A DNA stretch of 64,000 bases from Pinibacter aurantiacus (GCF_019130065.1 NZ_JAHSPG010000014.1:1-64000), one strand, 5' to 3'. Shown: positions 39,923 through 49,892, numbered from the stretch's first letter. Numbers and translations: made by a program. The notes: generated by a model not told the origin, from the sequence alone.

Positions 39923-39937
39923 AAATAGTTTTGATGG

Positions 39938-42900
39938 TTAAAATTGGATGTTGGCGCCTACGTTGAATGTTCTTGTAAGCGGATATAAATAACCCATGCT
40001 GTTCTTGCCCACGTCAGCCTGCTCAGGATCTATACCGTCGATCAATTTTGAACCCCACGTTATAAGGTTGTTACCGTTAGCGTATATGCGCATTCCTTTG
40101 ATACCCGCTCTGCTAACCAGTTTTACAGGCAGAGAATATCCTACCTCAAGGTTTTTAAGCCTGATGAAATCATTTGGTTTCACCCAGAAATCACTCATCG
40201 TGTTATTAGGTCCGCTGCCGCTCATGGAGATTTCAGGATAGTAGATCGCTTCGCCTTTTGCATATTTCTCTGCTGTCCAGCGGCCATCATACATGTATTG
40301 TAACACCTCTCCTACATTCTTCGCAAACGGTGTACTTAAGATGTAACCTGATTGAGGGAACGAACCTTGTGCCGTTCCGATGAACAATGCATTTACATCA
40401 AATCCTTTGTACGAAAAACCAAGTGTGAAGTTGTACGCGATACGTGGTAAGTTGGAATAACCAATAGGCACGTTATCATTCTGGTTAATGATACCATCAC
40501 CTGTAATGTCTCTAAACCTCAGGTCGCCCAGTTTCGCTTTGTTACCATAGTTATTATATGGTCTGTTGTTTAACTCTTCCGGAGTATTGTAAAAACCATC
40601 TGTCAACAAACCTTTGTATTGACCAATAGAATAACCAGTCGCATTCATCCATGGGTATGGATAAGGAGCTTCTGCCTGGTATTCAATTTTATTGCGTGCA
40701 TAAGAGAAGTTGCCTCTTACGAAGTATGAAACATTGCCAATTTTATCGTTCCATCCTGCTTCAATTTCATATCCTTTATTGCTTACTCTTCCTACGTTCA
40801 CAGGAGGGATATTGCCTGAAGGAACACCCCATGTACCAGGGATTACGCCAGATGTAACGAGAATGTTATTTCTTTTTTCAGAGAACAAACTAACCGAGAG
40901 GCTCAGCTTGTCTGAAATAAATTTCATGTCCGCTGCGATGTTTGATTTTTGTGCTCTTTCCCAGGTCACATTAGGGTTACCCAATGCACCTTCCTGGTAG
41001 GCATTTGTTTTTGGATTGCTGGTAGAACCATTGCTGTTTCCAAAGTTGTAGCCGGAAGTGGCACCGCTGCTGTATGCCCATGTATTAGGTAAATAGAAAA
41101 AGCGTCTGCCACCAATCTGATCGTTACCTACTTCACCATAAGAACCGCGGATTTTTAAAAACGTGAGCCATGGATTTTTCGGAATGAAATTTTCATTCGT
41201 TACGATCCAGCCCGCAGATACCGCAGGGAACACACCAAAGCGTTTGCCCGGCGCGAAGTTCTCCGTACCATTGATACCGAGGTTGCCTTCTACCATGTAC
41301 CGCTCTTTATAGTTGTAAGTAAGGCGTGAAACAAAACCCATCAAACCGGAAGGCACATTGTACGACATTCCGTTTGCGGTATAACGTTGTGCATTACCCA
41401 ACACAAGACCGGATACCGTGTGGTCACCAAATCTTCTGTTGTAGTTAACAGCTGCTTCGAGATATAATTTTCTCCATGCGCTGTTTCCCTGGTTGTCCGC
41501 GGTTGTTGTAGGATTTACAACGCCTCCTACATACACGATTTCCGCAGGGTTCGAAGGATTGCGCATAGCAGAATATTGAGGTACGCTATTTATTTGATTG
41601 TATCCTTTTGAATAACTATCATCATACGCTACTTGTACATGCGCTTCCAAACCTTTGGTGAGATAGTTCATGGAGTGTTTCAATGTTACATTGCTTGTCA
41701 ATGTCGTAGTGTACATAGTACGTGTACCTGCTGTAAGCAACTGAGCAAGCGGTGAGCTTCCGCTACCACCTTTCAGGCCAAGTGGATTTGTTGCTGTACC
41801 TGCGTCACCAATAAAGCCTGTGATCAAGTGCCCGTCCACGATTCCGGGACCAACAAAGGGACTGCTTTCAAGAATGGTTTGAATGATGGATTGATACCTG
41901 TCTGCAAAAGCGGTAGAACTGGTATTGGCGCCAGGCACTTTCGCGGCAGAAGATAAACCGGCGATATTAAAACTCAACTGGAAGTTTTTCGCTACATCCA
42001 CATCAAAGTTTGATCTGAAGTTATATCGCTTGTAAAGCGGATTGGTATTGGCGTCGCCATAGTCGGTGTTTGAAAGAATACCTCCCTGTTGGAAGTAACC
42101 AAGTGAAGTAAAATATCTCACTTTCTCTGTACCACCGGAAACGTTTAAGTTATATTGCTGCTGACGTCCGGTGCCACCAAATTGTTCTTTATAATAATTG
42201 TGACTTGTATAATAAAGTGCAGGACTATTTTTCAAAGCTTCTTTTTGCTCCGCCGTTATATTCGGCATTGCATCCACTTCTGCTGGTGTGTAGTCTCTGT
42301 TGTTCTGGAATTTCCAGATCTCATCGTTGGTAAACAAAATATTATCGAAACTATTGTCTCCGGAAGCTTTTGCATTGTAAATGGCTTCGTTGCGAAGCGT
42401 TGCAAACTGATATGAATTAATAGTCTGAAAAATTGAAGTAGCTTTTGTAAAACCCTGGTTCATCGTAAAGCTGAACTGAGGTTTGTTTACGCGGCCCCTT
42501 TTTGTGGTAACGATGATAACACCGTTTGCCCCTCTGATACCATACACCGCCGTAGCTGACGCATCTTTCAATACGCTGATGCTTTCTACCTCGTTAGGAT
42601 CGATGGTATTGAAAACGGCATAAGGTTGTTCGGCGGGTTGCTGGATACCGTCAATTACAATCAACGGATCCGCCCCGTTTGTAGTGGCAATACCACGAAT
42701 GCGGATGGTGGTGTTGTTAAGGCCCGGCTCACCGGATGCCTGCACGGAACTAAGTCCCGATGTACGACCCACCAACATATTACTTAAGTTGGCAACGGGC
42801 GTTTGCAATAATTCTTTGCCGCCAATTACGCCAACGGCACCCGTTACGGTGGGTAGTTTTTGTTTACCATACCCTACCACCACTACATCGCTAAGACCGG

Positions 42901-43225
42901 CGCGGTCCGCATTGGGGGATAGGGTGATATTTACTTCACCGTCTTTTTCAGCTTTCAGCGTTTTGGTAAGATAACCGAGGTAGGAAAATTCTATAACCGT
43001 ATTAGCCGGTACAGTGATTGAGTAGTTCCCTTTTTCGTCGGACATTTTGCCTTTTTGTTTGGCACCCGCGGGAATGATGGAAGCATTACCGAGTACTTCG
43101 CCACTCGCATTTTTGATGGTACCATGAATGGTTACCATCTGAGATTGGCTATAACCGGCAAGATAAAAACCCAACTGAAGGACCAGTGCAAATAATAGAT
43201 ATCTACAAATGTCTTTGTTGTTCAT
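39938..43225 (-). CDS. SusC/RagA-family TonB-dependent transporter (second locus, first gene)
   Basis: A 1095-residue full-length SusC protein. It has a signal peptide, carboxypeptidase-regulatory-like domain (VTIHGTIKNASGEVLGNASI, about 32-110), the DVVVVGYGKQK linker, plug (LKDASATAVYGIRGANGVII) and a barrel ending in NIQF. Start ATG 43225; the longer frame uses TTG. As the first transporter gene after the regulator gene it probably heads the operon SusC-SusD-SusC-SusD-lipoprotein, with the enzymes further along. The 715-bp region upstream contains stacked palindromes. The plug segment TPVANLSN is shared with the short SusC next in the operon, so the pairs may have arisen by duplication. 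Confidence 0.95.
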   Translation of the reverse strand: MNNKDICRYLLFALVLQLGFYLAGYSQSQMVTIHGTIKNASGEVLGNASIIPAGAKQKGKMSDEKGNYSITVPANTVIEFSYLGYLTKTLKAEKDGEVNITLSPNADRAGLSDVVVVGYGKQKLPTVTGAVGVIGGKELLQTPVANLSNMLVGRTSGLSSVQASGEPGLNNTTIRIRGIATTNGADPLIVIDGIQQPAEQPYAVFNTIDPNEVESISVLKDASATAVYGIRGANGVIIVTTKRGRVNKPQFSFTMNQGFTKATSIFQTINSYQFATLRNEAIYNAKASGDNSFDNILFTNDEIWKFQNNRDYTPAEVDAMPNITAEQKEALKNSPALYYTSHNYYKEQFGGTGRQQQYNLNVSGGTEKVRYFTSLGYFQQGGILSNTDYGDANTNPLYKRYNFRSNFDVDVAKNFQLSFNIAGLSSAAKVPGANTSSTAFADRYQSIIQTILESSPFVGPGIVDGHLITGFIGDAGTATNPLGLKGGSGSSPLAQLLTAGTRTMYTTTLTSNVTLKHSMNYLTKGLEAHVQVAYDDSYSKGYNQINSVPQYSAMRNPSNPAEIVYVGGVVNPTTTADNQGNSAWRKLYLEAAVNYNRRFGDHTVSGLVLGNAQRYTANGMSYNVPSGLMGFVSRLTYNYKERYMVEGNLGINGTENFAPGKRFGVFPAVSAGWIVTNENFIPKNPWLTFLKIRGSYGEVGNDQIGGRRFFYLPNTWAYSSGATSGYNFGNSNGSTSNPKTNAYQEGALGNPNVTWERAQKSNIAADMKFISDKLSLSVSLFSEKRNNILVTSGVIPGTWGVPSGNIPPVNVGRVSNKGYEIEAGWNDKIGNVSYFVRGNFSYARNKIEYQAEAPYPYPWMNATGYSIGQYKGLLTDGFYNTPEELNNRPYNNYGNKAKLGDLRFRDITGDGIINQNDNVPIGYSNLPRIAYNFTLGFSYKGFDVNALFIGTAQGSFPQSGYILSTPFAKNVGEVLQYMYDGRWTAEKYAKGEAIYYPEISMSGSGPNNTMSDFWVKPNDFIRLKNLEVGYSLPVKLVSRAGIKGMRIYANGNNLITWGSKLIDGIDPEQADVGKNSMGYLYPLTRTFNVGANIQF

Positions 43226-43940
43226 AAGCAAGTTTTGTTTAGATTTTAGTGTTTAGTGTTCATTTGGCCCAAAAGATGTTTCGGGTAGAAATGAATTGTT
43301 TTGGGAGGAAAATCATGGAGTCTGGCAAGTAGGGGCAATCCGAAAATTGGCCGCAATCGTTTCATAAAAGATGTTTTTGTTAGATCGTAAAAGTATTTGG
43401 AGAAACGCCAAAACGAGGGGAGTATGAAGTAAATAAAGGGGGTCAGATTGGTAATTTGAGAAAAAAACGGAGGGGGAGTTTTTTTACACCCCATTGGAAA
43501 TCAATATAATTGAAAATTGAAAGTTGAAAATTGAAAATGTAGGGGCGAATTGCATTCGTTCAATTGTAGTTGAAAGTGGGAAGTTGAAAGTGGGTGGAAC
43601 ACCGATTAAGGTAGCTTCAAGTAGTCGTTATATAAATGAAAAGCTGCTTCTGGATCTGACAGTTTCTTAAACCTTGCCAAGTCTCGAAGCAGCAGCACCG
43701 GATGCCGTGGTTCGTGTCCTCACGAACCACCTGTTGCGTCGTTACGGTTCGTGAAGACACGAACCGCTGCTACACCAGAGCTGACAGGTTTTAAACCCTG
43801 TCAGCTCTGGTAACCCGCAACTTCTATTTGAACATTCGCCATTTTCAATTTTCAATTCCGGAATGCGGCACCGGACAATGTCAAGGGCGAATGCAATTCG
43901 CCCCTACATTCTCAAATTTTCAAATCACCACATTTTCAAA
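43226..43940. other. Palindrome-rich region between regulator and SusC genes
   Basis: The 715 bp carry a cluster of inverted repeats: a GGGGCGAATTGCATTCG element (43542-43561), two related GGTTCGTG/CACGAACC hairpins (43707-43730 and 43746-43765), a 15-bp perfect stem with an 8-base loop (43774-43811), GGGCGAAT/ATTCGCCC (43885-43903), and TTTTCAAAT-type repeats at 43909-43941. The operon promoter is probably in the 43226-43500 part, but I cannot place a convincing -33/-7 pair. Confidence 0.65.
43774..43811. repeat. 15-bp perfect hairpin (ACCAGAGCTGACAGG)
   Basis: ACCAGAGCTGACAGG, loop TTTTAAAC, then the exact reverse complement. It is strong enough to fold in RNA or cruciform DNA. The CTGACAGGTTTTAAACC wording is familiar from intergenic regions of other Bacteroidota. 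It lies about 130 bp downstream of the regulator stop codon and could end its transcript, but no T-run follows. Confidence 0.75.
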
Positions 43941-46900
43941 TTACTTCTTCACCTCCCCGTTCACGCTCATATTGTTGTGAAATGGCACCCGGTATTTTTT
44001 GATGTATTCGGAGGGGTTCATGGCAAACAGCTTAAAAAACTGTTCACGGAAATACTTCACGTCGTTAAACCCGACGTCAATTGTTACTTCATTGATATTC
44101 TTCTCTGTGTTGATCAGGTAGTCCGCAGCTTTGCGAAGCCGCACAAAGCGGATAAAGGAAGCGATTGACTGTCCGGAAACAGATCGTATCTTTTTGTAGA
44201 GGTTCGAATGGCTCATGTTCATGGCTGCAGCAAACTTGTCGGTGTTGAAGTCATCATTTAATAAATTGCTTTCTACGATGGCAATACATTTTTCAATAAA
44301 CACCTTATCCTCTTCCGATACTTTTAAGGAAGATGGCCGCAGGGTGATCTCATTATAAAAATACTTCCGCAAGCTGTTGCGGTTCTTGAGCAGGCTGTTT
44401 ACACGTGCGAGCAAAAATTCTTTTTCAAAGGGTTTCAATATATAATCATCAGCCCCGTCTTCTATACCTTTTAATTTTGTTTCCGGCGCCGAACTGCTGG
44501 TCAATAAAATAACAGGAATATGACTTAATGCCGGATTTTCTTTTACTTTTTTGCAAAACTCTATACCGCTCATTCCTTTCATTACAATGTCACTTACTAT
44601 AATGTCCGGCAGGAACTGTTGGGTTAACGAAAGACCGGTTTCTGCATTTTCAGCTTCGTATACTGTATACTTATCGCCAAACAGCTGGGAAACGTACTGC
44701 CGCATTTGAGCTTCGTCTTCTACAATCAATACCGATGGCTTGGAAGTAACGATTGTTTCATCAGTAGCAACATTGCGGAAATGCTGAGCGTCATTTTGCA
44801 CGGGCAATTCTGCATCAATCAATTCTTCAAACACTTTCGAAGTGCCACTGTATGCTCGGCTTACACCGTTTTGTACAAGCAGGTTTTTATCGAGGGCAAT
44901 TGAAAAAGATGTTCCTTTACCGGGTTCGCTTTCATAAGATATTTTGCCCTTGTGGTTTTCTACGAAATGCTTTACCAAATAAAGTCCAATGCCAAAACCG
45001 GTTTGACCGGATGTATTGTTATTATTAACCTGGTAGAACTTTTCGAAAAGTTTATCTCCCGCCTCCTTATCAATACCGCACCCGGTGTCTTTTACAGTAA
45101 CAAAAACGTCGCTGTTTTTTTCAGCAACGCTGAATATGATCTTTCCTTTTTCAGGCGTAAACTTGAATGCATTGGAAAGCAGGTTATAAAACACAATTTC
45201 CATTTTCTCTTTGTCGAGGTACAGTTCAAGGTCCGTATTATTACATTCAAAAAGATATTCAATTTGTTTTGCCTTGGCCATTTGTAAAAAGCATACGTAA
45301 ACATCTTTGCAGAGGTCATAAAAATTAACCTTTGCCACGTTTAGTTTGTCCACTTCCTCCTCTGCTTTTCTAAACAATAACAGTTGATCAACAAGGCTGA
45401 GCAGTCTCTTAGCATTTTGCTGCGCCGTATTTAGCTCGTATGAAAACTTACTTTCTTCGGCACTTGTTTTTTGAAGTATGTCTTTAATCGGATTGATAAT
45501 AAGCGTCAGTGGCGTTCTGAATTCATGGGAAACATTGGTAAAGAATGAAAGGCGTTTTTGATTGATCTCCTTTTCTTTTTCAGCATTGATATGCGATACT
45601 TTTACTTCGTATTCCAGTTTCGACTGGCGATTCTTATATCTTACGTAAAATGCAACCAGTGAGCCAGCCATCACCAAATAACAGCAATAGGCAAGCCATG
45701 AGCGATACCACGGCGGCAACACTTTAATGGAAAGGGTTAGTTCATTTTTGCTCCACTCTCCTTCCGCATTTGTTGACTTCACATGCAAGATGTAATTGCC
45801 TTCTCTTAGATTATTGTAATTAATATTGTGGAGGTTTGCAGCATGGTTCCAGCCGTTGTCTAATCCTTCGAGATAGTATTCGTATTTAATTTTTTGGGGA
45901 GAAGAATATTCCAACGCGACGAAACCAAATGACAATATTGCTTCGCTGTATGGTACAATGAGAGAAGTGATATTGTTCGCATCTGTTTCCACCTTATAGC
46001 GCCCTGAGTCAGACAACGTTTTGTTATTCACCTTTATATCTGTAAACAACAGATTAGGCATTGCACGGTGTTCATCAATACTGTCAGGATTAAAAATATT
46101 GAATCCGTTAATCCCACCAAAAACAAGTTCGCCCGTTTGTAATTGCAAAGCAGCGCCATAAGAAAATTGGTTACTTTGGAGCCCATCGGATTGATAAAAG
46201 TTCACAAATTTCTTAGCCGATTCATCAAACCTTGCTATCCCATTAAATGTGCTCATCCATAGCCGGCCACGTTTATCTTCCAGGATATTTAAAACAGAGT
46301 TATTGCAAAGACCCTCCGGATCAGCATACCGTGCGGCGATTGCGTTTTTTGATCTGTCAAACAATACCAAACCACTTCCTTCTGTCCCTAACCACAAGCG
46401 ACCATTTTTATCTTCATGAATGGCTCTTACGGGCTTGCCAATTTCGTAATAATTATGTTGCTTATTTTTACGATCCACTCTAATTAACTGATGCGAATTG
46501 CCTGCCCACAATATTCCCTGGCTATCTTCTTCCATTGACATGATATCGTAAAGCGTTTCATCAAATGTGTCCAGCTTATCCTGTTCTCTATTTAATTTGT
46601 AAAGCTTCCCATTATAAAATGTACCTACCCACAGGTCTTTGTTTCTATCTTCATAGATGAGCCAAGTGAATTTATTTTCTTCGCCCGTTTTATCATCCAC
46701 ACATTTGTAGTGTTTAAAAACGCCTGTTCTTTCATCATATTTATCAAGCCCTCCACCAAATGTTGCTACCCAAAGCTGTTTGGCATAATCCCTTTTAATG
46801 TTGGCAACACTGTTATTGCTCAGTGATCCGTCAAGCCCGGTAATGTGTTTATAATTTTTGAAAATATTATTTTGGCGATCCCAGGTTGTGATTCCGCCGC

Positions 46901-48038
46901 CATCTGTTCCTATCCAGAGCTTTCCATTGGCATCTTCAAAAAATGAATAAATGAAATTTATCGACAGGCTATTGTTTGAGAATGGATCACGGGCAATGGT
47001 GCGAAACCTGTTCTTTTTCGCGTCTAAAATATTTACGCCCCCTTTCATTGTGCCCAACCAGATGCGTGATTCGTCGTCGTTGTAAATGGAGAATATAGAT
47101 TCACTACACAATTTATCCTGACCTTCAGCGGGCAAAATATAATCAAAGGAACCAGTTGCTACATTCAAAATATTTACGCCGCCACCGTCAGTACCGATCC
47201 ACAAATTTCCATTGTTGTTAAATGCAAGACTTGCAACATTACTCGAAGACAGTTCACCAATTCTTTCTTCGTAGTGCTTTGTATAAGCGTTAGTAGAAAT
47301 TGCATACTTGTACAATCCGTTGGATGTGCCAACCCATATATTATTTTCTCCATCGACAATCACGCAGTTCGCCGATTTCAATGTTCCATTAACAGGAATT
47401 ATCTTTTCATTGCTATCATCATACAAACACAGCCCATAGTTTTGGATAAATAACCAAATGCGCTGACTGCCATCTTTAACAATCCCTTGCACAGTATAGT
47501 TTGCATTAACCTGCTGTTCTGTTATGTAAGGAATCTGCTTTGCAACTTCTTTGCCGTGGTGTACAAACAATCCCCAACCATTTGTACCAATATAAATATT
47601 CTCCTTTGCGTCTTTTTCGATGATGTTTACACTGCAGGTGATTTTCTCGGTTCTTTTTGAATCGTATGGTCTATAGTAATCAGGCGTGAATTTTGAAAAC
47701 AATCGGTTGTAAATGGCGATCCCTTGCCCCGTGCCCACCCACACGTTGCCGTGGTTGTCTTCGTTGATGGTGTAAATATAATTGTGCGGTAATGAATTAG
47801 GATCGTTGAGTTTGTTGCGAAACACTTTGAATTCAGTTCCGTCATAACAATTCAAACCGTCGTATGTACCAAACCACATGAATCCGTTTTTGTCCTGGTA
47901 AATACATCTTACTGAATTATTGGATAGTCCTTGTTCGATCTTTAAATGTGAGATTGGGGGATATACTTCAGCATTTAACTGTAGAATCAAAAATAGAAAA
48001 AACAGGATTGAGTAATACGGCTTACGGTTGTGTCTCAT
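43941..48038 (-). CDS. Hybrid two-component system regulator of the second locus
   Basis: A 1365-residue one-protein signalling system. It has a signal peptide; about 14 regulator-propeller repeats forming two seven-bladed periplasmic propellers (about 25-690; units such as ENIYIGTNGWGLF and GNLWIGTDGGGVNIL); a Y_Y_Y domain (about 700-770); one transmembrane helix (WLAYCCYLVMAGSLVAFYV, near 778); a HisKA domain with the phospho-accepting His in NVSHEFRTPL (near 837); an ATPase domain with GCGIDKEAGDKLFEKFYQV and GFGIGLYLVKHFVE; a receiver domain with Asp near 1149 in DIIVSDIVMKG and Lys in ILKPF; and an AraC-type DNA-binding domain (about 1255-1360). It senses an oligosaccharide in the periplasm and activates the adjoining susC operon. 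All key residues are present. Confidence 0.96.
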   Translation of the reverse strand: MRHNRKPYYSILFFLFLILQLNAEVYPPISHLKIEQGLSNNSVRCIYQDKNGFMWFGTYDGLNCYDGTEFKVFRNKLNDPNSLPHNYIYTINEDNHGNVWVGTGQGIAIYNRLFSKFTPDYYRPYDSKRTEKITCSVNIIEKDAKENIYIGTNGWGLFVHHGKEVAKQIPYITEQQVNANYTVQGIVKDGSQRIWLFIQNYGLCLYDDSNEKIIPVNGTLKSANCVIVDGENNIWVGTSNGLYKYAISTNAYTKHYEERIGELSSSNVASLAFNNNGNLWIGTDGGGVNILNVATGSFDYILPAEGQDKLCSESIFSIYNDDESRIWLGTMKGGVNILDAKKNRFRTIARDPFSNNSLSINFIYSFFEDANGKLWIGTDGGGITTWDRQNNIFKNYKHITGLDGSLSNNSVANIKRDYAKQLWVATFGGGLDKYDERTGVFKHYKCVDDKTGEENKFTWLIYEDRNKDLWVGTFYNGKLYKLNREQDKLDTFDETLYDIMSMEEDSQGILWAGNSHQLIRVDRKNKQHNYYEIGKPVRAIHEDKNGRLWLGTEGSGLVLFDRSKNAIAARYADPEGLCNNSVLNILEDKRGRLWMSTFNGIARFDESAKKFVNFYQSDGLQSNQFSYGAALQLQTGELVFGGINGFNIFNPDSIDEHRAMPNLLFTDIKVNNKTLSDSGRYKVETDANNITSLIVPYSEAILSFGFVALEYSSPQKIKYEYYLEGLDNGWNHAANLHNINYNNLREGNYILHVKSTNAEGEWSKNELTLSIKVLPPWYRSWLAYCCYLVMAGSLVAFYVRYKNRQSKLEYEVKVSHINAEKEKEINQKRLSFFTNVSHEFRTPLTLIINPIKDILQKTSAEESKFSYELNTAQQNAKRLLSLVDQLLLFRKAEEEVDKLNVAKVNFYDLCKDVYVCFLQMAKAKQIEYLFECNNTDLELYLDKEKMEIVFYNLLSNAFKFTPEKGKIIFSVAEKNSDVFVTVKDTGCGIDKEAGDKLFEKFYQVNNNNTSGQTGFGIGLYLVKHFVENHKGKISYESEPGKGTSFSIALDKNLLVQNGVSRAYSGTSKVFEELIDAELPVQNDAQHFRNVATDETIVTSKPSVLIVEDEAQMRQYVSQLFGDKYTVYEAENAETGLSLTQQFLPDIIVSDIVMKGMSGIEFCKKVKENPALSHIPVILLTSSSAPETKLKGIEDGADDYILKPFEKEFLLARVNSLLKNRNSLRKYFYNEITLRPSSLKVSEEDKVFIEKCIAIVESNLLNDDFNTDKFAAAMNMSHSNLYKKIRSVSGQSIASFIRFVRLRKAADYLINTEKNINEVTIDVGFNDVKYFREQFFKLFAMNPSEYIKKYRVPFHNNMSVNGEVKK

Positions 48039-48202
48039 ACATCAGTTAGTCAATCGTTCTTAACAAAAATATGAAAAGGGGGCGAATAAGTGTAAATTAT
48101 ACGTTTATTAGGATTATAGATCCTGAATCTGGATTAGTTGTTAACTTTAAGATTCCATTCCTTTCGCGTCCAATGCCAGCAGTAAATCTTTAAAAACTAC
48201 CG

Positions 48203-48697
48203 ATGAAAAGACTAAATATATTGATTGTTGCATTCCTTTTTTATCAGTTTAGCAATGGCCAATCTGCAAAAGAGATCGCTGATTTGCATTGCCTTTCTCA
48301 AACTGACGCAGAAAAAATATTGGGGCAATCTGCAAAGCTTTTGGAAAGCAATGTGGAAAAGAAAGATAGTGCTACTTACTATAGGTGCACCTACACATTA
48401 CTGATTCAGCCTTCAGCCACTTGCAATCTTTATTACCAGTTTGAAAAATATGCAGATACGCTCCTGGCGAAAAACGTTTACAAGCAGATGATTGCGAACA
48501 ATAGGGAAATGCAAGGACAAAAACCTCTGAGCGATCTGGGAGAGGAAGCGTTTCTTCATACCGATCAGCAGCATTTCGATCTGATTATTTTTAGAAAAGG
48601 AAACAAGCTGGTAAGAATTAAAGTAAATAAAATAACAAATACGACTTCTTTAAAAGGAATGGAACAAGTGGCCAGAAGGCTTGCTTCTTTAATATAA
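48203..48697 (+). CDS. Secreted protein of unknown function
   Basis: A 164-residue protein with a signal peptide (LNILIVAFLFYQFSNGQ), divergent from the regulator gene with 164 bp between the starts, and convergent with the next gene, whose stop is only 8 bp away. The mature part is mixed alpha/beta, with the conserved-looking segment LGEEAFLHTDQQHFDLIIFRKG. Two Cys residues (RCTYTL...SATCNLYY) could form a disulfide. I do not recognise the family. Its base composition and codon use look like those of its neighbours. Confidence 0.7.
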   Translation: MKRLNILIVAFLFYQFSNGQSAKEIADLHCLSQTDAEKILGQSAKLLESNVEKKDSATYYRCTYTLLIQPSATCNLYYQFEKYADTLLAKNVYKQMIANNREMQGQKPLSDLGEEAFLHTDQQHFDLIIFRKGNKLVRIKVNKITNTTSLKGMEQVARRLASLI

Positions 48698-48704
48698 GAA
48701 CACG

Positions 48705-49142
48705 CTAACAAAATCCGCTTAATGAAAAAAGTCCCGGTGAACCTCCTCCATATTTTCCGCAGAGCTGACCCATTGCCCTGCGCAATTCAGAAATATAAAA
48801 ATGCAATCCCAAACTTACCCCTATATAAAATATAGCGACTATAGTTTTAACTCGTGGTCGACACATTTTCTTGGAATCTCTTAAAACAAATCTGTAGCGT
48901 TCTCCTCTAAAAAAATATAAATAATTTATTATTAAATAGACAAAGTAGACTATTATGATTACGGATTGGTTCGTTATAGAACTTCTTGTCTTTATCTCTA
49001 TGACGTTAATAATAGTCAAAAAATTCAACCAAGGCAGCATTGCCGTTGTTACAAAGGCCGTCGCTTCGGGATAAAAATCTTCATTTCCCAAAAAGACAAC
49101 AAACCGATGAATACAATAAAAAAGATAATTATAATATTTCAT
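48705..49142 (-). CDS. Small multi-pass membrane protein, first gene of the repeat-separated array
   Basis: A 145-residue protein with about three or four hydrophobic helices (AFVTTAMLPWLNFLTIINVI, SVIIIVYFVYLIINYLYFF, TIVAIFYIGVSLGLHF). The opening MKYYNYLFYCIHRF resembles the MKMLYNYIFSCFYVF opening of the gene at 51678-52055, so both may belong to one loose family of small membrane proteins often found in Bacteroidota accessory regions. The function is unknown. It begins 22 bp from the family B repeat at 49165. Confidence 0.6.
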   Translation of the reverse strand: MKYYNYLFYCIHRFVVFLGNEDFYPEATAFVTTAMLPWLNFLTIINVIEIKTRSSITNQSVIIIVYFVYLIINYLYFFRGERYRFVLRDSKKMCRPRVKTIVAIFYIGVSLGLHFYISELRRAMGQLCGKYGGGSPGLFSLSGFC

Positions 49143-49164
49143 TGTAATATTCTACTTGTTCACG

Positions 49165-49310
49165 CTATTCGACATGTTCCGCAGGACATGCCGAATAAAA
49201 GACACCTAGGGATTTCAAAATCCCCTCAATCGACTGATCATTGTACAGGATGAATATCCATTTAATCTATCGTTAGAGATGTCCTGCGGAACATCTCTAA
49301 CAGCACTGGA
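49165..49310. repeat. Structured repeat family B, copy 2
   Basis: About 146 bp. Left hairpin stem ATTCGACATGT with loop TCCGCAGG (one stem mismatch), a central GGGATTT/AAATCCC hairpin, a GATTAA-like short stem, and a right hairpin GTTAGAGATGT with loop CCTGCGGA and a perfect partner. The right stem differs from other copies by a paired C-to-A and G-to-T change, so pairing is kept. Confidence 0.85.
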
Positions 49311-49374
49311 TGATATCTTTGAGATTTGTCAACTTGTATTCGTAGACTATTTTTCCGCATTCAATTACGTTTCT

Positions 49375-49797
49375 TCAGGAAGGGTTAAATATATCAAAAG
49401 AACTCACGACGCCATACCTATCAATTCTTATGTACAATTGCCTATTATATAAATTCTCTTCACCAACATAATTTGTCAGCTTGTAGACTAGCAAAAGCCC
49501 TGTTTCGTCCGATATTTTTTTATTTGGTTGTCCAAGAAAATCTGAAATACTATCCCACTTCGTGCCCAAAAATGAACATTTACATTTTAACTGTTCGACA
49601 AAAACTTCCCTAAACCCGTTGCTACCAATACTATCTGCCGTCCAGAATCGACTATAATAGCTTAATAAGTTTTTGCAATAGTTAACACTGTCTGTTATCG
49701 TTGCTTTACTTAATGTTTTATCTTTTTTTTGTTGCCCAATGCAAATCTGGACCGCCAAGCAGAAAAAGACGCACAATGGAAGAATTCTATTTCTCAT
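49375..49797 (-). CDS. Secreted orphan protein, second gene of the array
   Basis: A 140-residue protein with a signal peptide (ILPLCVFFCLAVQICIGQQ). The mature part is charged and mixed in secondary structure (SKATITDSVNYCKNLLSYYS; ISDFLGQPNKKI; YIRIDRYGVVSSFDIF). The DFLGQPN motif followed by a Y.LTNY strand recalls small SmpA/BamE-like or lipocalin-like folds, but I would not assign it. It lies between repeats B2 and B3, 64 bp from the first and 21 bp from the second. The function is unknown. Confidence 0.65.
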   Translation of the reverse strand: MRNRILPLCVFFCLAVQICIGQQKKDKTLSKATITDSVNYCKNLLSYYSRFWTADSIGSNGFREVFVEQLKCKCSFLGTKWDSISDFLGQPNKKISDETGLLLVYKLTNYVGEENLYNRQLYIRIDRYGVVSSFDIFNPS

Positions 49798-49818
49798 TTC
49801 TTAATTGTTTTAATCAAG

Positions 49819-49892
49819 CTATTCGACATGTTAATATCCATTTAATCTATCGTTCGAGATGGCCTGAGGAACATCTCGAACAGCACTGGATG
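49819..49892. repeat. Structured repeat family B, copy 3 (internally deleted)
   Basis: Keeps the first bases of the left hairpin (CTATTCGACATG), then jumps to TTAATATCCATTTAATC and the right hairpin (loop GCCTGAGG). About 70 bp of the middle is missing compared with other copies. Confidence 0.8.

Noticed and set aside
43246-43494. An 82-residue minus-strand open frame upstream of the SusC gene
   Set aside because: It lacks protein-like composition (repeated PPPFF, FYD stretches from AT-rich DNA), has no leader or conserved motif, and lies where the operon promoter region should be.
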